DNA from: Pandoraea bronchicola
Lineage (GTDB): Bacteria; Pseudomonadota; Gammaproteobacteria; Burkholderiales; Burkholderiaceae
Assembly (NCBI RefSeq): GCF_902459805.1
Contig: NZ_CABPST010000006.1
Span: 1-64,000, forward strand
DNA length: 64,000 nt
Direction: 5' to 3'
Below are positions 19,993-27,782 of the stretch, piece by piece. The notes under the pieces are model-generated. The model searched no databases. It saw only the letters and a list, made by a program, of their open reading frames with translations, and was not told where the DNA came from. Positions within the stretch are counted from its first letter, which is position 1, and every line of letters starts with the position of its first letter. Made by a program: the position numbers and the translations under genes.

Positions 19993-20013
19993 TTATTTCT
20001 AAATTAGAAATAA
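19993..20013. promoter_or_regulatory. 21-bp perfect palindrome in an AT-rich divergent promoter region
   Basis: TTATTTCTAA and TTAGAAATAA are exact inverted copies separated by one base. A second inverted repeat, AGATTAT / ATAATCT, follows at 20015-20030. Both are in the only strongly AT-rich intergenic stretch here, between the 92-residue gene (minus) and the DUF4148 gene (plus). An operator for a dimeric repressor is the simplest reading; the regulator is not encoded next to it. Confidence 0.6.
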
Positions 20014-20119
20014 AAGATTATAAATAATCTTATTTATCGCTAATTTGCGCGCTAATAGACTGTCACTGTCGACGATGAATTAAGCATCGCCCCCCCCCTC
20101 GATAGACAGGAGAAAGATC

Positions 20120-20428
20120 ATGAAGCGCACTCTTATTACCTCGGCCTTGATTTCCACCATGTTGGCCGTTTCGGCCGGTTCGGCATTTGCCAGCGACGCT
20201 TTCGACGGTCCGTCGGAATTCTCGTGGGTGCCCCAGACCAGCGTACTCACTCGCGCTCAGGTTCGTGAAGAATTGATTCAGGCGCAGAAGGCAGGCCTCG
20301 TGGTTCAACACGATACCGTGTATCCGAAGGCCGCGCCGAGCGCCCAACCGGCAGCGCCGGCGGCACGGGTAACGGCCGGTTCGGTCGGTGGCCTGCAACG
20401 CGCCGGCACGACCTACTTCGGTAACTAA
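20120..20428 (+). CDS. DUF4148 small exported protein
   Basis: The 102-residue protein follows AGGAGA with good spacing. It has a signal peptide (MKRTLITSALISTMLAVSAGSAFA, cut here after Ala24) and the DUF4148 core LTRAQVREELIQAQKAGLV, a family typical of Burkholderia and relatives, often in many copies. It is periplasmic or secreted with unknown function. A run of nine C residues lies a few bases before the ribosome binding site (20090-20098), a slippage-prone tract that could affect mRNA structure. Confidence 0.88.
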   Translation: MKRTLITSALISTMLAVSAGSAFASDAFDGPSEFSWVPQTSVLTRAQVREELIQAQKAGLVVQHDTVYPKAAPSAQPAAPAARVTAGSVGGLQRAGTTYFGN

Positions 20429-20560
20429 GCCGGACCACGGCACGCCGGCGGCCCCGATATCGAGGGCGCCGCAGCGTGCCGCTCACGTGCGAAGACCGCG
20501 TGGCACAATCGTCCCATTCCGCCTTGTGCCACTTTCCGTGTTCCCGCACGCTTCTCTCTC

Positions 20561-21769
20561 ATGACGTCATCGCTCAGCCCGCTCAGCCCGCTCAGCCCGC
20601 TTAGTCAGCTTAGTCAGCTTAGTCAGCTTAGTCAGCTTAGTCAGCTTAGTCAGCTTAGTCAGCTTAGTCAGCTTAGTCAGCGCATGCGCCATATATCGCA
20701 ACATGCCGTTGCGACGCTGCGCGCAGGCGCCTTCGTCAGCCTCATCTCCCTCATTGTTCTGGGCGCCCTCCTGATGGTCACGCCGGCGCGCGCCGCCGAT
20801 GCAGCATCGGACAACGCCCAGAGCAACGCCGGTCCGGCCTATGGTCCCGAGTTGCAAGGCTTCGACTATCCGTATCCGGTCAATCGATTCGACTTCACGT
20901 CGCAGCGCCTGCCGCTGCATATGGCGTATCTCGACGTGAAGCCCGCGCAGGCCAACGGGCGAACTGTCGTGCTGCTGCACGGCAAGAACTTCTGCGCCGC
21001 CACGTGGCAAGAGACCATCGACACCCTGACCGGTGCGGGGTATCGCGTGATCGCGCCGGATCAGGTGGGCTTCTGCAAGTCGAGCAAACCGGCCCAATAT
21101 CAATACAGCTTCCAGCAGTTGGCGAACAACACGCATGCGTTGCTGGTCTCGCTGGGTATCAAGGCGGCGACTGTCGTGGGGCATTCCACGGGCGGAATGC
21201 TGGCCGCGCGCTACGCGTTGATGTATCCGAACGAGACGCAGCAACTCGTGCTCGTCAACCCGATCGGTCTCGAAGACTGGAAGGCATTGGGCGTGCCGTC
21301 GAAGAGCGTGGATGAGTGGTACGACCGCGAGCTACGCACGACCGCGGCGGGCATTCGCCGTTATGAGCAGGCGACGTACTACGCGGGGCAATGGAGCGAT
21401 CGCTACGAGCCGTGGGTGCAAATGCTGGCCGGCATGTATCGCGGGCAGGGCAAGCGCATCGTCGCGTGGAACTCGGCGCTGCTCTACGACATGATCTACA
21501 CCCAGCCGGTCGTGTACGAGTTGGGGCAGATTCGCGTGCCCACGCTGTTGCTGATCGGTGACAAAGACACCACAGCGATCGGCAAGGACTTCTCGCCACC
21601 GGAGGTGCAGGCGCGTATCGGACATTACCCCATGCTCGCGAAGGCGACGCAAGCCGCCATTCCTGGCTCGACGCTCGTGGAATTCCCCGAACTGGGCCAT
21701 GCGCCGCAGATGCAGGACCCCGCGACGTTTCATAAAGCGCTGCTCAGCGGTCTGGCGGCGCTGCATTAA
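20561..21769 (+). CDS. Exported alpha/beta hydrolase with a repeat-encoded N-terminus
   Basis: The frame opens with MTSS, three LSP and nine LSQ tripeptides, then a signal-like segment (ISLIVLGALLMVTPARA). The catalytic part has oxyanion loop VVLLHGKNF, nucleophile elbow GHSTGG, acid region LLIGDKDTT and a late LGHAPQ histidine, a complete serine hydrolase triad. Two starts are possible: 20561 (402 residues, including the repeat) or ATG 20684 (361 residues, starting just after the repeat with a normal signal peptide). Neither has a good ribosome binding site. The substrate is unknown; the cap region is small. Confidence 0.85.
   Translation: MTSSLSPLSPLSPLSQLSQLSQLSQLSQLSQLSQLSQLSQRMRHISQHAVATLRAGAFVSLISLIVLGALLMVTPARAADAASDNAQSNAGPAYGPELQGFDYPYPVNRFDFTSQRLPLHMAYLDVKPAQANGRTVVLLHGKNFCAATWQETIDTLTGAGYRVIAPDQVGFCKSSKPAQYQYSFQQLANNTHALLVSLGIKAATVVGHSTGGMLAARYALMYPNETQQLVLVNPIGLEDWKALGVPSKSVDEWYDRELRTTAAGIRRYEQATYYAGQWSDRYEPWVQMLAGMYRGQGKRIVAWNSALLYDMIYTQPVVYELGQIRVPTLLLIGDKDTTAIGKDFSPPEVQARIGHYPMLAKATQAAIPGSTLVEFPELGHAPQMQDPATFHKALLSGLAALH
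20573..20680 (+). repeat. 9-bp tandem repeat, 3 x CTCAGCCCG plus 9 x CTTAGTCAG
   Basis: Twelve contiguous 9-base units: three CTCAGCCCG then nine identical CTTAGTCAG. They are in frame with the hydrolase start at 20561 and encode LSP/LSQ tripeptides. Copy number changes would keep the frame and only alter the length of the leader. Confidence 0.97.
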
Positions 21770-21795
21770 CCTGGCGGGCCAGTTCCAGCGATGCG

Positions 21796-22347
21796 TCAGA
21801 GGTGCTTGTAATAGAACGTTGTCGCACAGAACGCGCCGTCGGGCATAAGCGCGAATTTCGGCACGTCGCCTGCGCGTTGCCAGCCGCTGCGCTGGTAAAG
21901 CCGTTCGGCGTCGCCGCCGGTCACGGTGTCGAGCACCAGCACGTGGCGGCCTTCGTTGCGTGCGACGTCGTCGATGGCTGCCATCAACCGCTGTGCCACG
22001 CCCTGCCGCCGCGCCGATCGGTGGACCAGCATCTTCGCCACGTCCGCGCGATGTGGCTGGTTCTCAGGCAGATCGAGAATCAGTTGTACGGTGCCGACGA
22101 TATCGCCATCGTCCGCCTCGCCAAGGGCGTGACGACGGGCAACGAGCAACGCGCGTTCGCCACGTGCCACGCTATCGGCGACCTTGCGCCAGAACACGGC
22201 GGCGCGCTCACGCGTGAGCGGCAGCATGAAGCTCACCGATGCGCCGCCTTCCACGCAGTCGATGAGAACGTCGGCAAGCGCGTCGATGGCCGCAAGCGCT
22301 TGCGTGCCATCGAGTCGTTGCAGGGCAATGGACGAAAAAGCGGGCAT
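21796..22347 (-). CDS. GNAT-family N-acetyltransferase
   Basis: The 183-residue protein has the GNAT acetyl-CoA loop (MLVHRSARRQGVAQRLM) followed by the alpha4-beta5 region LVLDTVTGGDAERLYQRSGW. The ATG at 22347 shares a base with the stop of the XRE-cupin gene (TGATG), so the two are translationally coupled. The regulator probably controls its expression. The substrate is unknown. Confidence 0.9.
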   Translation of the reverse strand: MPAFSSIALQRLDGTQALAAIDALADVLIDCVEGGASVSFMLPLTRERAAVFWRKVADSVARGERALLVARRHALGEADDGDIVGTVQLILDLPENQPHRADVAKMLVHRSARRQGVAQRLMAAIDDVARNEGRHVLVLDTVTGGDAERLYQRSGWQRAGDVPKFALMPDGAFCATTFYYKHL

Positions 22348-22937
22348 CACGGTGTTCTCCTTGCCGGGACAAACGGCAACGTCACGAGTCCGACGAGATA
22401 GCGCGCGCTCGCCGGCGTCGGGTTGTGGAAGCCGATCGGTTGATCGAGCCGCATTGCAAGGCAATCGCCGGTATCGAGCCGCCACGTGGTGTCGCGCAGC
22501 GTAATTTCGATAGCGCCGTCGATCACCCAGATCTGTTGCCAGACTTCGTTATCTCGCGCGCCGGTGTCGTAAGCGACACGCTCGCCTGCTGGAAACTGCA
22601 CTTCGACGAATTGCAGGGGCGACGGTTGTGCCGGCGAAAGGTTGCGCCTCACGTAGCCCGAGTCCGGGTCCGTCCACACCGGCTGATCGGCTCGGCGGGC
22701 GAGCGGCGAGGGCGGTGTGTCATCCTGTGCGGGGCCGTCGAACAACGAAGCGAGCGTGACGTCGAGTGCAGTGGCAAGCTTGTCCAGCACGTTGGCCGTC
22801 GGGCTCGTCTGCGCGCGCTCGATGAGCGAGATGCTCGAGCGGCTCACTCCGCTGCGCTCGGCCAGCGTGTCGAGAGAGTAGCCGCGCTCGCTGCGCAGAT
22901 CGCGCACACGGCGGGCGATGCGTTCGTTGATGTCCAT
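22347..22937 (-). CDS. XRE-family regulator with C-terminal cupin domain
   Basis: The 196-residue protein has a Cro/C1-type helix-turn-helix in residues 5-62 (YSLDTLAERSGVSRSSISLIE) and a cupin domain from about 95 on (GDCLAMRLDQPIGFHNP). Proteins of this layout sense small molecules and often govern amine or amino-acid metabolism or acetyltransferase genes. It is divergent from a second GNAT gene at 23030 and heads an operon with the GNAT at 21796. Half-site repeats just upstream suggest autoregulation. Confidence 0.9.
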   Translation of the reverse strand: MDINERIARRVRDLRSERGYSLDTLAERSGVSRSSISLIERAQTSPTANVLDKLATALDVTLASLFDGPAQDDTPPSPLARRADQPVWTDPDSGYVRRNLSPAQPSPLQFVEVQFPAGERVAYDTGARDNEVWQQIWVIDGAIEITLRDTTWRLDTGDCLAMRLDQPIGFHNPTPASARYLVGLVTLPFVPARRTP

Positions 22938-22941
22938 GCTG

Positions 22942-22970
22942 TCCAGTCTACTGGAAATTAAATTCCAGTA
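22942..22970. promoter_or_regulatory. Probable operator of the XRE-cupin regulator
   Basis: TACTGGAA and TTCCAGTA (22949-22956 and 22963-22970) are a perfect inverted repeat with a six-base spacer. A third half-site, TCCAGT at 22942-22947, pairs with ACTGGA at 22950-22955. Three related half-sites start five bases upstream of the XRE start codon and lie between it and the divergent GNAT gene. Confidence 0.65.
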
Positions 22971-23029
22971 AAATAGATGGCATCGTGCATGCCGTCACTT
23001 ACGGCGTTTTTGCTTGCGGGACTCCCCAA

Positions 23030-23533
23030 ATGACTTCCTCGCTGATCGTTCGCGACGCTACCGACGCCGACCTCCTCGCCATTCGCGACATATACAACGA
23101 CGCCGTCGAACACACCACGGCCATCTGGAACGAGGTGCTTGTCGATGTCGACAACCGGCGCGAGTGGCTGGCCGCACGTGTGGCGCGAGGCTTTCCCGTG
23201 ATCGTGGCCGAGCGCGACGGCACGGTTGCGGGCTATGCGTCGTTCGGTGACTGGCGCGCATTCGACGGCTATCGCCATACCGTCGAGCACTCGATTTACG
23301 TGGACAAGAATGCGCGCGGCGGTGGCATCGGCGAAACGCTCATGCGAGCACTCATCGACCGCGCACGTGCGCTTGACATTCACGTGATGATCGCGAGCAT
23401 CGAAGCGCAGAACGCACCGTCGATTCGGTTGCACGAAAAACTCGGCTTCCGTGTGGTCGGCACGTTCAACGAAGTCGGCACGAAATTCGGCCGCTGGCTT
23501 GACCTCACATGCATGGAATTGCGTATCGATTGA
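23030..23533 (+). CDS. GNAT-family N-acetyltransferase, phosphinothricin-type
   Basis: The 167-residue protein matches the PAT/YncA-like acetyltransferases: VRDATDADLLAIRDIYNDAV, WNEVLVDVDNRREWL, the acetyl-CoA loop NARGGGIGETLM and IEAQNAPSIRLHEKLGF near the end. Members acetylate phosphinothricin, methionine sulfone or related amino-acid analogues. The start at 23030 is chosen because it aligns with family N-termini. It is divergent from the XRE-cupin gene and probably shares its operator. Confidence 0.92.
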   Translation: MTSSLIVRDATDADLLAIRDIYNDAVEHTTAIWNEVLVDVDNRREWLAARVARGFPVIVAERDGTVAGYASFGDWRAFDGYRHTVEHSIYVDKNARGGGIGETLMRALIDRARALDIHVMIASIEAQNAPSIRLHEKLGFRVVGTFNEVGTKFGRWLDLTCMELRID

Positions 23534-23567
23534 GCGTGCAGCGAACACGCGCTGCACAATAAATTCG

Positions 23568-23599
23568 ATGCCGCTATGTCTCGCGAGATATAGCGGCAT
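23568..23599 (+). terminator. Hairpin after the PAT-type acetyltransferase gene
   Basis: A 16-bp near-perfect inverted repeat (ATGCCGCTAT ... ATAGCGGCAT around TCTCGCGAGA, with one G-U pair) begins 34 bases after the stop codon. It is followed only by a short, mixed T tract, so termination strength is uncertain. Confidence 0.55.
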
Positions 23600-23954
23600 T
23601 TCTCATCGGGCATAGGCGACATCACGACATTCGAATATCGCTCGCTCTCGCCCGCTGCGTGGCGCGCAATGCGTGATATGCCGTGCAGATTCTCGCGCAG
23701 TGCGTCATGACCAACCTTGTCATTCCTGGAGGTGGCGTGTAGCCTTGGCACGTCCGATGTCACTCATGAAGCGTGTTCATATAGAACTTCACGAGCGCAT
23801 CACGGCAGGTGAATGTCACGCATTGTGAACATGCATCGTGGGTCGATGACGTGAAGTCCGACGTCGCGGCCCCGTGAGCGTTGCAGTGCTGTTTTGTGGT
23901 TCGCGAGCTTTGTGATCGTGAGACGTCCCCCCAAACAAGACGGACGGAACGCTT
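23600..23954. other. Upstream region of the molybdenum hydroxylase operon
   Basis: No gene is supported. It is expected to contain the operon promoter. A small inverted repeat GTTC-ATATA-GAAC lies at 23775-23787. No clear sigma-70 pair was found by eye. Confidence 0.4.
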
Positions 23955-26900
23955 ATGCCGCGCCTGCCTAGAAAACACTGTCCACCTGCGGCTGTGTCGA
24001 GCGACGACGCTCGTCCTGATGCCGCTTCCGAATTCCCTCAGTCTTCCCGAACACCCCAGAGTCCCGATGCAGCGCCCGGCTTCGCCATGTCGCGTCGCGG
24101 GTTCCTCAAAGCGTCGGTGGTTGCGGGCATCTCCGTGTACATCGCACCGCTCGGCAGCCGTGCATTCGCCGCGCTCTTCGAGGACAAGAACCTCACGCCG
24201 CTCGCGTGGGATGCCGCCAAGGGACAAGCCAAATTCCGCATCGATGGCACGGCCAAAGTGACCGGCGCCAAGATCTTTGCGCGCGACGTACGTTCGCGTG
24301 ACATGCCGGGCTGGCCCGCGCAGCAGGCACATGCTTTCGTGCTGCGCACGACGCTCGCCGACCGCCCGTACCTCGGCTTCGATCTCTCGCGTCTGGACGG
24401 CGGTCTGCAACCGGATCGTGTCGTGACTGCCGACGATCTTGCACGCGACGGCGTGGCATTCCCCGAGTTCTACGGCGACGATATGCTGCTGCCGGCGGGC
24501 AAGACACCGGCCTATCTCGGGCACGCAGTCGCGATCCTGATCTATCGCGACTTTGCGCGCTTCCGGTTTGCTAAGGACAAGCTCAAATTCCACGACGAAA
24601 TCATTCGCTACGGTGACGTGACAGGCCCGCTCGAGCGCGACCCGTGGGGCAGTTTCCGCTACGTGCGCGTGGGGGGCAAAACGGCTTACGACGATGACGT
24701 CTACTCGAGCCTGAAGGATGCGCCGATTTTCCCGAGCATGATGCGTAAGCACTTGCCTGTCTGGCCCGACGGCAATGACCACGGCAAGCTCGACGAACAA
24801 GGCATGGCGTACGCAGGCAAAATCGGCGAGTCGCTCACGCACCCGCCTGCCAACTGGTTGGTGATGTCGCGCGAGTACCGCACCCAGTCGGTCGACACGG
24901 CAGCGCTCGAGCCGGATAACGCCAACTGCTGGTACGACGCCGCCACGCAGACATTGCACATGGTCGTGCCGACGCAATCGCCGTCCGAAGTTGCCGAGAA
25001 CGCGGCGGCGATGGCGGCCAAGGGCCACTTCCCGGTCAAGCGCCTGATCGTCTATCCGTGCTACACGGTGGGCTACGGCTCGAAGGACCACTACAACATG
25101 CCGTTCTATGGTCTGGCCGCCGCGATGTACGGCGACGGTTTGCCTGTGCGGCTGGCCAACGATCGCTACGAACAGTTCCAGACGTCGCTCAAGCGGCACG
25201 CGTTCACCATGCGCTATCGCATCGGGGTCGACAAGGACAGCGGTCTGCTTCAGGCGTTTGCTGCCGACATGGAGTGCAACGGCGGGGGGCGGATGAATTT
25301 CTCGCCGTCGGTGGCAATGGTGGGGGCAACGGCGGCACAGTCGATCTACTACTTCCCGCAGAGCGATCTGGCGAGTGTGGCGATTGCATCGCGCGCTATC
25401 GACGCAGGCTCGGCGCGTGGTTACGGCACGTTGCAGTCGATGGCGGCTACCGAAATGATGATTGACGAGATGGCGGCCCAACTGGGTATCGACGCCATCG
25501 ATTTCCGTCTCAAGAACGCGCTGCGCTCCGGCATGAAGAACACGCAAGGCGCGATTCCGGCGGGGGCCGTGCGGGTGGACGAAGTGCTCGCCCGTGCCAA
25601 GGCGCATCCGCTGTGGACGCAGCGCGACAAGAAGAAGGCGGCGTACGAGGCCGCGCATCCGGGACGTCGTTACGGTGTGGGATTTGCGTGCGTGCAAAAG
25701 GACTTCGGCACGGGGGCCGAGACCTCGTTCGCGCGGGTGGAGATCGACGAGACCGGCAAGATCTCGTTGCATCACACGGCCGCCGAGATCGGCACGGGCA
25801 CATCGACCTCGCAGGCGGTGGCCGTGGCGAAGTGGCTCGGCATGCCCGCAACCGACGTGCATATCGCGATCACCGACTGGCCGGAACTGCCGGTGGTGAC
25901 GAGCGGCGATCCGTATCTGATGTCGCAGGCAGAGCAGGACAAGCTCGCGGCCAATCCGCGTTGGTCGCCGGGGTACGCGTCGCCGTCGAGCGCGACGAAC
26001 TCCGCTTTCTATTTCACGCACAGCACACGCGAAGCCGCGCGGTTGCTGTTCTTGCAGGGGCTATGGCCGGCGGCGCTGTCGATCTGGCGTCGCGGACTCG
26101 GCGGCGGTCAGGCGGCACCGCTCGTGGTGCGCGCAGAAGACGCGCGCTGGGTCGAAGGCAAGCTCTCGGCCGCAGGGCTCGAGGCGCTACCGTTACCCAT
26201 GCTGGCCAAAACGGCGCATGAGCTGGGGCTGGTCACTGGGGCGACGGTACACGTCTTCAACCGCTGGCAGTGGGCGGAAGCCGATTGGGATCTGGGCGAC
26301 GGTGTGACGCAGCGCCTGCCCGTCGACGGCATTGCGTTGCGCTTCGGCAAGGGCGGCGCGAACACGGCGGCTGCCGGGCAGACACCTGCGGCACAAACGC
26401 CCGTCGCCAAGGGGGCGCATCGCAGCGCCAACGCGCCGGCGAAATCGGCGTCGCCGGCAGTGGCGGCTGCCAGTGGCGCTGCGGCGACGGGCGCCAAGGG
26501 CGCGCCGTCAGCCAATGCGGGAACGGCCGGCATGCAGGTTACGGCGCCCTCGCCCGGCACCGGCTACCGCACGATCGACCGCAAGCGTGTGTATTACCCG
26601 CCGGTGCAGCGTAATAACGCTGCCGTCACGTACTACAGCGCCGTCGGCACGCTCGTCGAGCTGTCGGTGCATGAGGCGACCGGCAAGGTCGAGCTGCTGA
26701 CGCACCATTCCATCATGGAGTGCGGCAACCAGATTTCGCCGCAACTCGTCTCGGGCCAATTGCAGGGCGGCCTCGCGATGGGCATTGGCCATGCGTTGCA
26801 CGAGTATCTGCCGCTTTATGAAGAGGGGCCGGGCAACGGCACGTGGAATTTCAACCGTTATCACCTGCCGCGCGCCGTCGATGTCGCCGTGTGGACGCAA

Positions 26901-27071
26901 ACGGGTGAGGTGCTGCCGCCGATTTCCGAGACCGATGTGCCCAAGGGGATCGCCGAAGTGGTGATGATTCCCGTGGTGGGGGCGATTGTGAATGGCCTCG
27001 CGCACGCGATTGGCCATCGATTTACGGATTTGCCGGTGACACCGGAGAAGATCCAGGAGGTACTGGCATGA
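23955..27071 (+). CDS. Exported molybdopterin-binding hydroxylase large subunit (xanthine dehydrogenase/isoquinoline oxidoreductase family)
   Basis: The 1038-residue protein carries a twin-arginine signal (SRRGFLKASVVAG, residues 46-58) behind an unusually long 45-residue leader, then the hammerhead domain (DGTAKVTGAKIFARDV) and the molybdopterin domains. The C-terminal PKGIAEVVMIP segment holds the catalytic Glu of the family, followed by VNGLAHAIG. An Ala/Pro-rich insertion of about 70 residues (about 797-868) interrupts the second part. With the 2Fe-2S and cytochrome c genes that follow, it forms a three-component periplasmic hydroxylase that passes electrons to the respiratory chain, as in aldehyde, nicotinate or isoquinoline dehydrogenases. 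The exact substrate is unknown. A shorter start at the SRRG methionine (24087) is possible. Confidence 0.9.
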   Translation: MPRLPRKHCPPAAVSSDDARPDAASEFPQSSRTPQSPDAAPGFAMSRRGFLKASVVAGISVYIAPLGSRAFAALFEDKNLTPLAWDAAKGQAKFRIDGTAKVTGAKIFARDVRSRDMPGWPAQQAHAFVLRTTLADRPYLGFDLSRLDGGLQPDRVVTADDLARDGVAFPEFYGDDMLLPAGKTPAYLGHAVAILIYRDFARFRFAKDKLKFHDEIIRYGDVTGPLERDPWGSFRYVRVGGKTAYDDDVYSSLKDAPIFPSMMRKHLPVWPDGNDHGKLDEQGMAYAGKIGESLTHPPANWLVMSREYRTQSVDTAALEPDNANCWYDAATQTLHMVVPTQSPSEVAENAAAMAAKGHFPVKRLIVYPCYTVGYGSKDHYNMPFYGLAAAMYGDGLPVRLANDRYEQFQTSLKRHAFTMRYRIGVDKDSGLLQAFAADMECNGGGRMNFSPSVAMVGATAAQSIYYFPQSDLASVAIASRAIDAGSARGYGTLQSMAATEMMIDEMAAQLGIDAIDFRLKNALRSGMKNTQGAIPAGAVRVDEVLARAKAHPLWTQRDKKKAAYEAAHPGRRYGVGFACVQKDFGTGAETSFARVEIDETGKISLHHTAAEIGTGTSTSQAVAVAKWLGMPATDVHIAITDWPELPVVTSGDPYLMSQAEQDKLAANPRWSPGYASPSSATNSAFYFTHSTREAARLLFLQGLWPAALSIWRRGLGGGQAAPLVVRAEDARWVEGKLSAAGLEALPLPMLAKTAHELGLVTGATVHVFNRWQWAEADWDLGDGVTQRLPVDGIALRFGKGGANTAAAGQTPAAQTPVAKGAHRSANAPAKSASPAVAAASGAAATGAKGAPSANAGTAGMQVTAPSPGTGYRTIDRKRVYYPPVQRNNAAVTYYSAVGTLVELSVHEATGKVELLTHHSIMECGNQISPQLVSGQLQGGLAMGIGHALHEYLPLYEEGPGNGTWNFNRYHLPRAVDVAVWTQTGEVLPPISETDVPKGIAEVVMIPVVGAIVNGLAHAIGHRFTDLPVTPEKIQEVLA

Positions 27072-27772
27072 CGGACGTTTCGAGCGCACCGCAGGCCGCG
27101 TCGGACGCCATGGCGACGACCGGCGCGGGACAGGACATGAACGGCGCGAGCGCCGCATCGGCACCGGCTGCCGCGAGTGCGCCGGGGGCGCCGAGTGCCC
27201 CGGCAGTGCCGTCGAATGGCAAAAAGCCGTGGGAAACACTCCCGGTGACGGTGAAGGTCAACGGCGTATCGCACGGACCGATGGACGTGCCCGCCGGCCT
27301 GATGATGATCGATTTCCTGCACGAGACGCTGGGCCTGACGGGATCGCGTCTGGGCTGCGGGCAGGGCATCTGCCACGCTTGTGTGGTGATCGTCGACCAT
27401 GCGGACGGCGGCTGCGAGACAGTGCGCACTTGCATTACCGGGGCGAACTATTTCGACGGCAAGACCGTGCGCACGGTGGAGGGTCACGCGGCGCGCGACG
27501 CCGACGGCAAGCTGACACTCGCGCCAATTCAGCAGGCGTTTCTCGATCACTTCAGCTTCCAGTGCGGCTACTGCACGCCGGGCTTCGTGAATGCGGCGAC
27601 GGTGCTCATCGAGGGGCTCAAGCGAAATCCGGTTGCCCGTGCCGATCTTGAAGCCGCGATCACTGCGGGGCTTAACGACCAGATCTGCCGGTGTACGGGT
27701 TACGTGCGCTATTACGAGGCCGTGCGTGACGTCATTCTCAAGACACCCGGCTGCATCAAGGATGCGAAATGA
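27068..27772 (+). CDS. 2Fe-2S subunit of the molybdenum hydroxylase
   Basis: The 234-residue protein starts in an ATGA overlap with the large subunit. After an Ala/Pro/Ser-rich N-terminus of about 55 residues it has a plant-ferredoxin domain (LGCGQGICHAC ... C) and an alpha-helical 2Fe-2S domain (FQCGYCTPGF ... CRCTGY), the eight cysteines expected for two clusters. It moves electrons from molybdopterin to the cytochrome. Usual members are about 155 residues, so the extra N-terminus is unusual. No own signal sequence is visible, so it probably travels with the large subunit through the Tat pathway. Confidence 0.93.
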   Translation: MTDVSSAPQAASDAMATTGAGQDMNGASAASAPAAASAPGAPSAPAVPSNGKKPWETLPVTVKVNGVSHGPMDVPAGLMMIDFLHETLGLTGSRLGCGQGICHACVVIVDHADGGCETVRTCITGANYFDGKTVRTVEGHAARDADGKLTLAPIQQAFLDHFSFQCGYCTPGFVNAATVLIEGLKRNPVARADLEAAITAGLNDQICRCTGYVRYYEAVRDVILKTPGCIKDAK

Positions 27773-27782
27773 AGGACGCGAA

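Noticed and set aside
23760-26021. 753-residue frame antisense to the molybdenum hydroxylase gene
   Set aside because: Arg/His/Val-rich composition typical of antisense shadows and no start signal; the plus-strand gene has clear family motifs.
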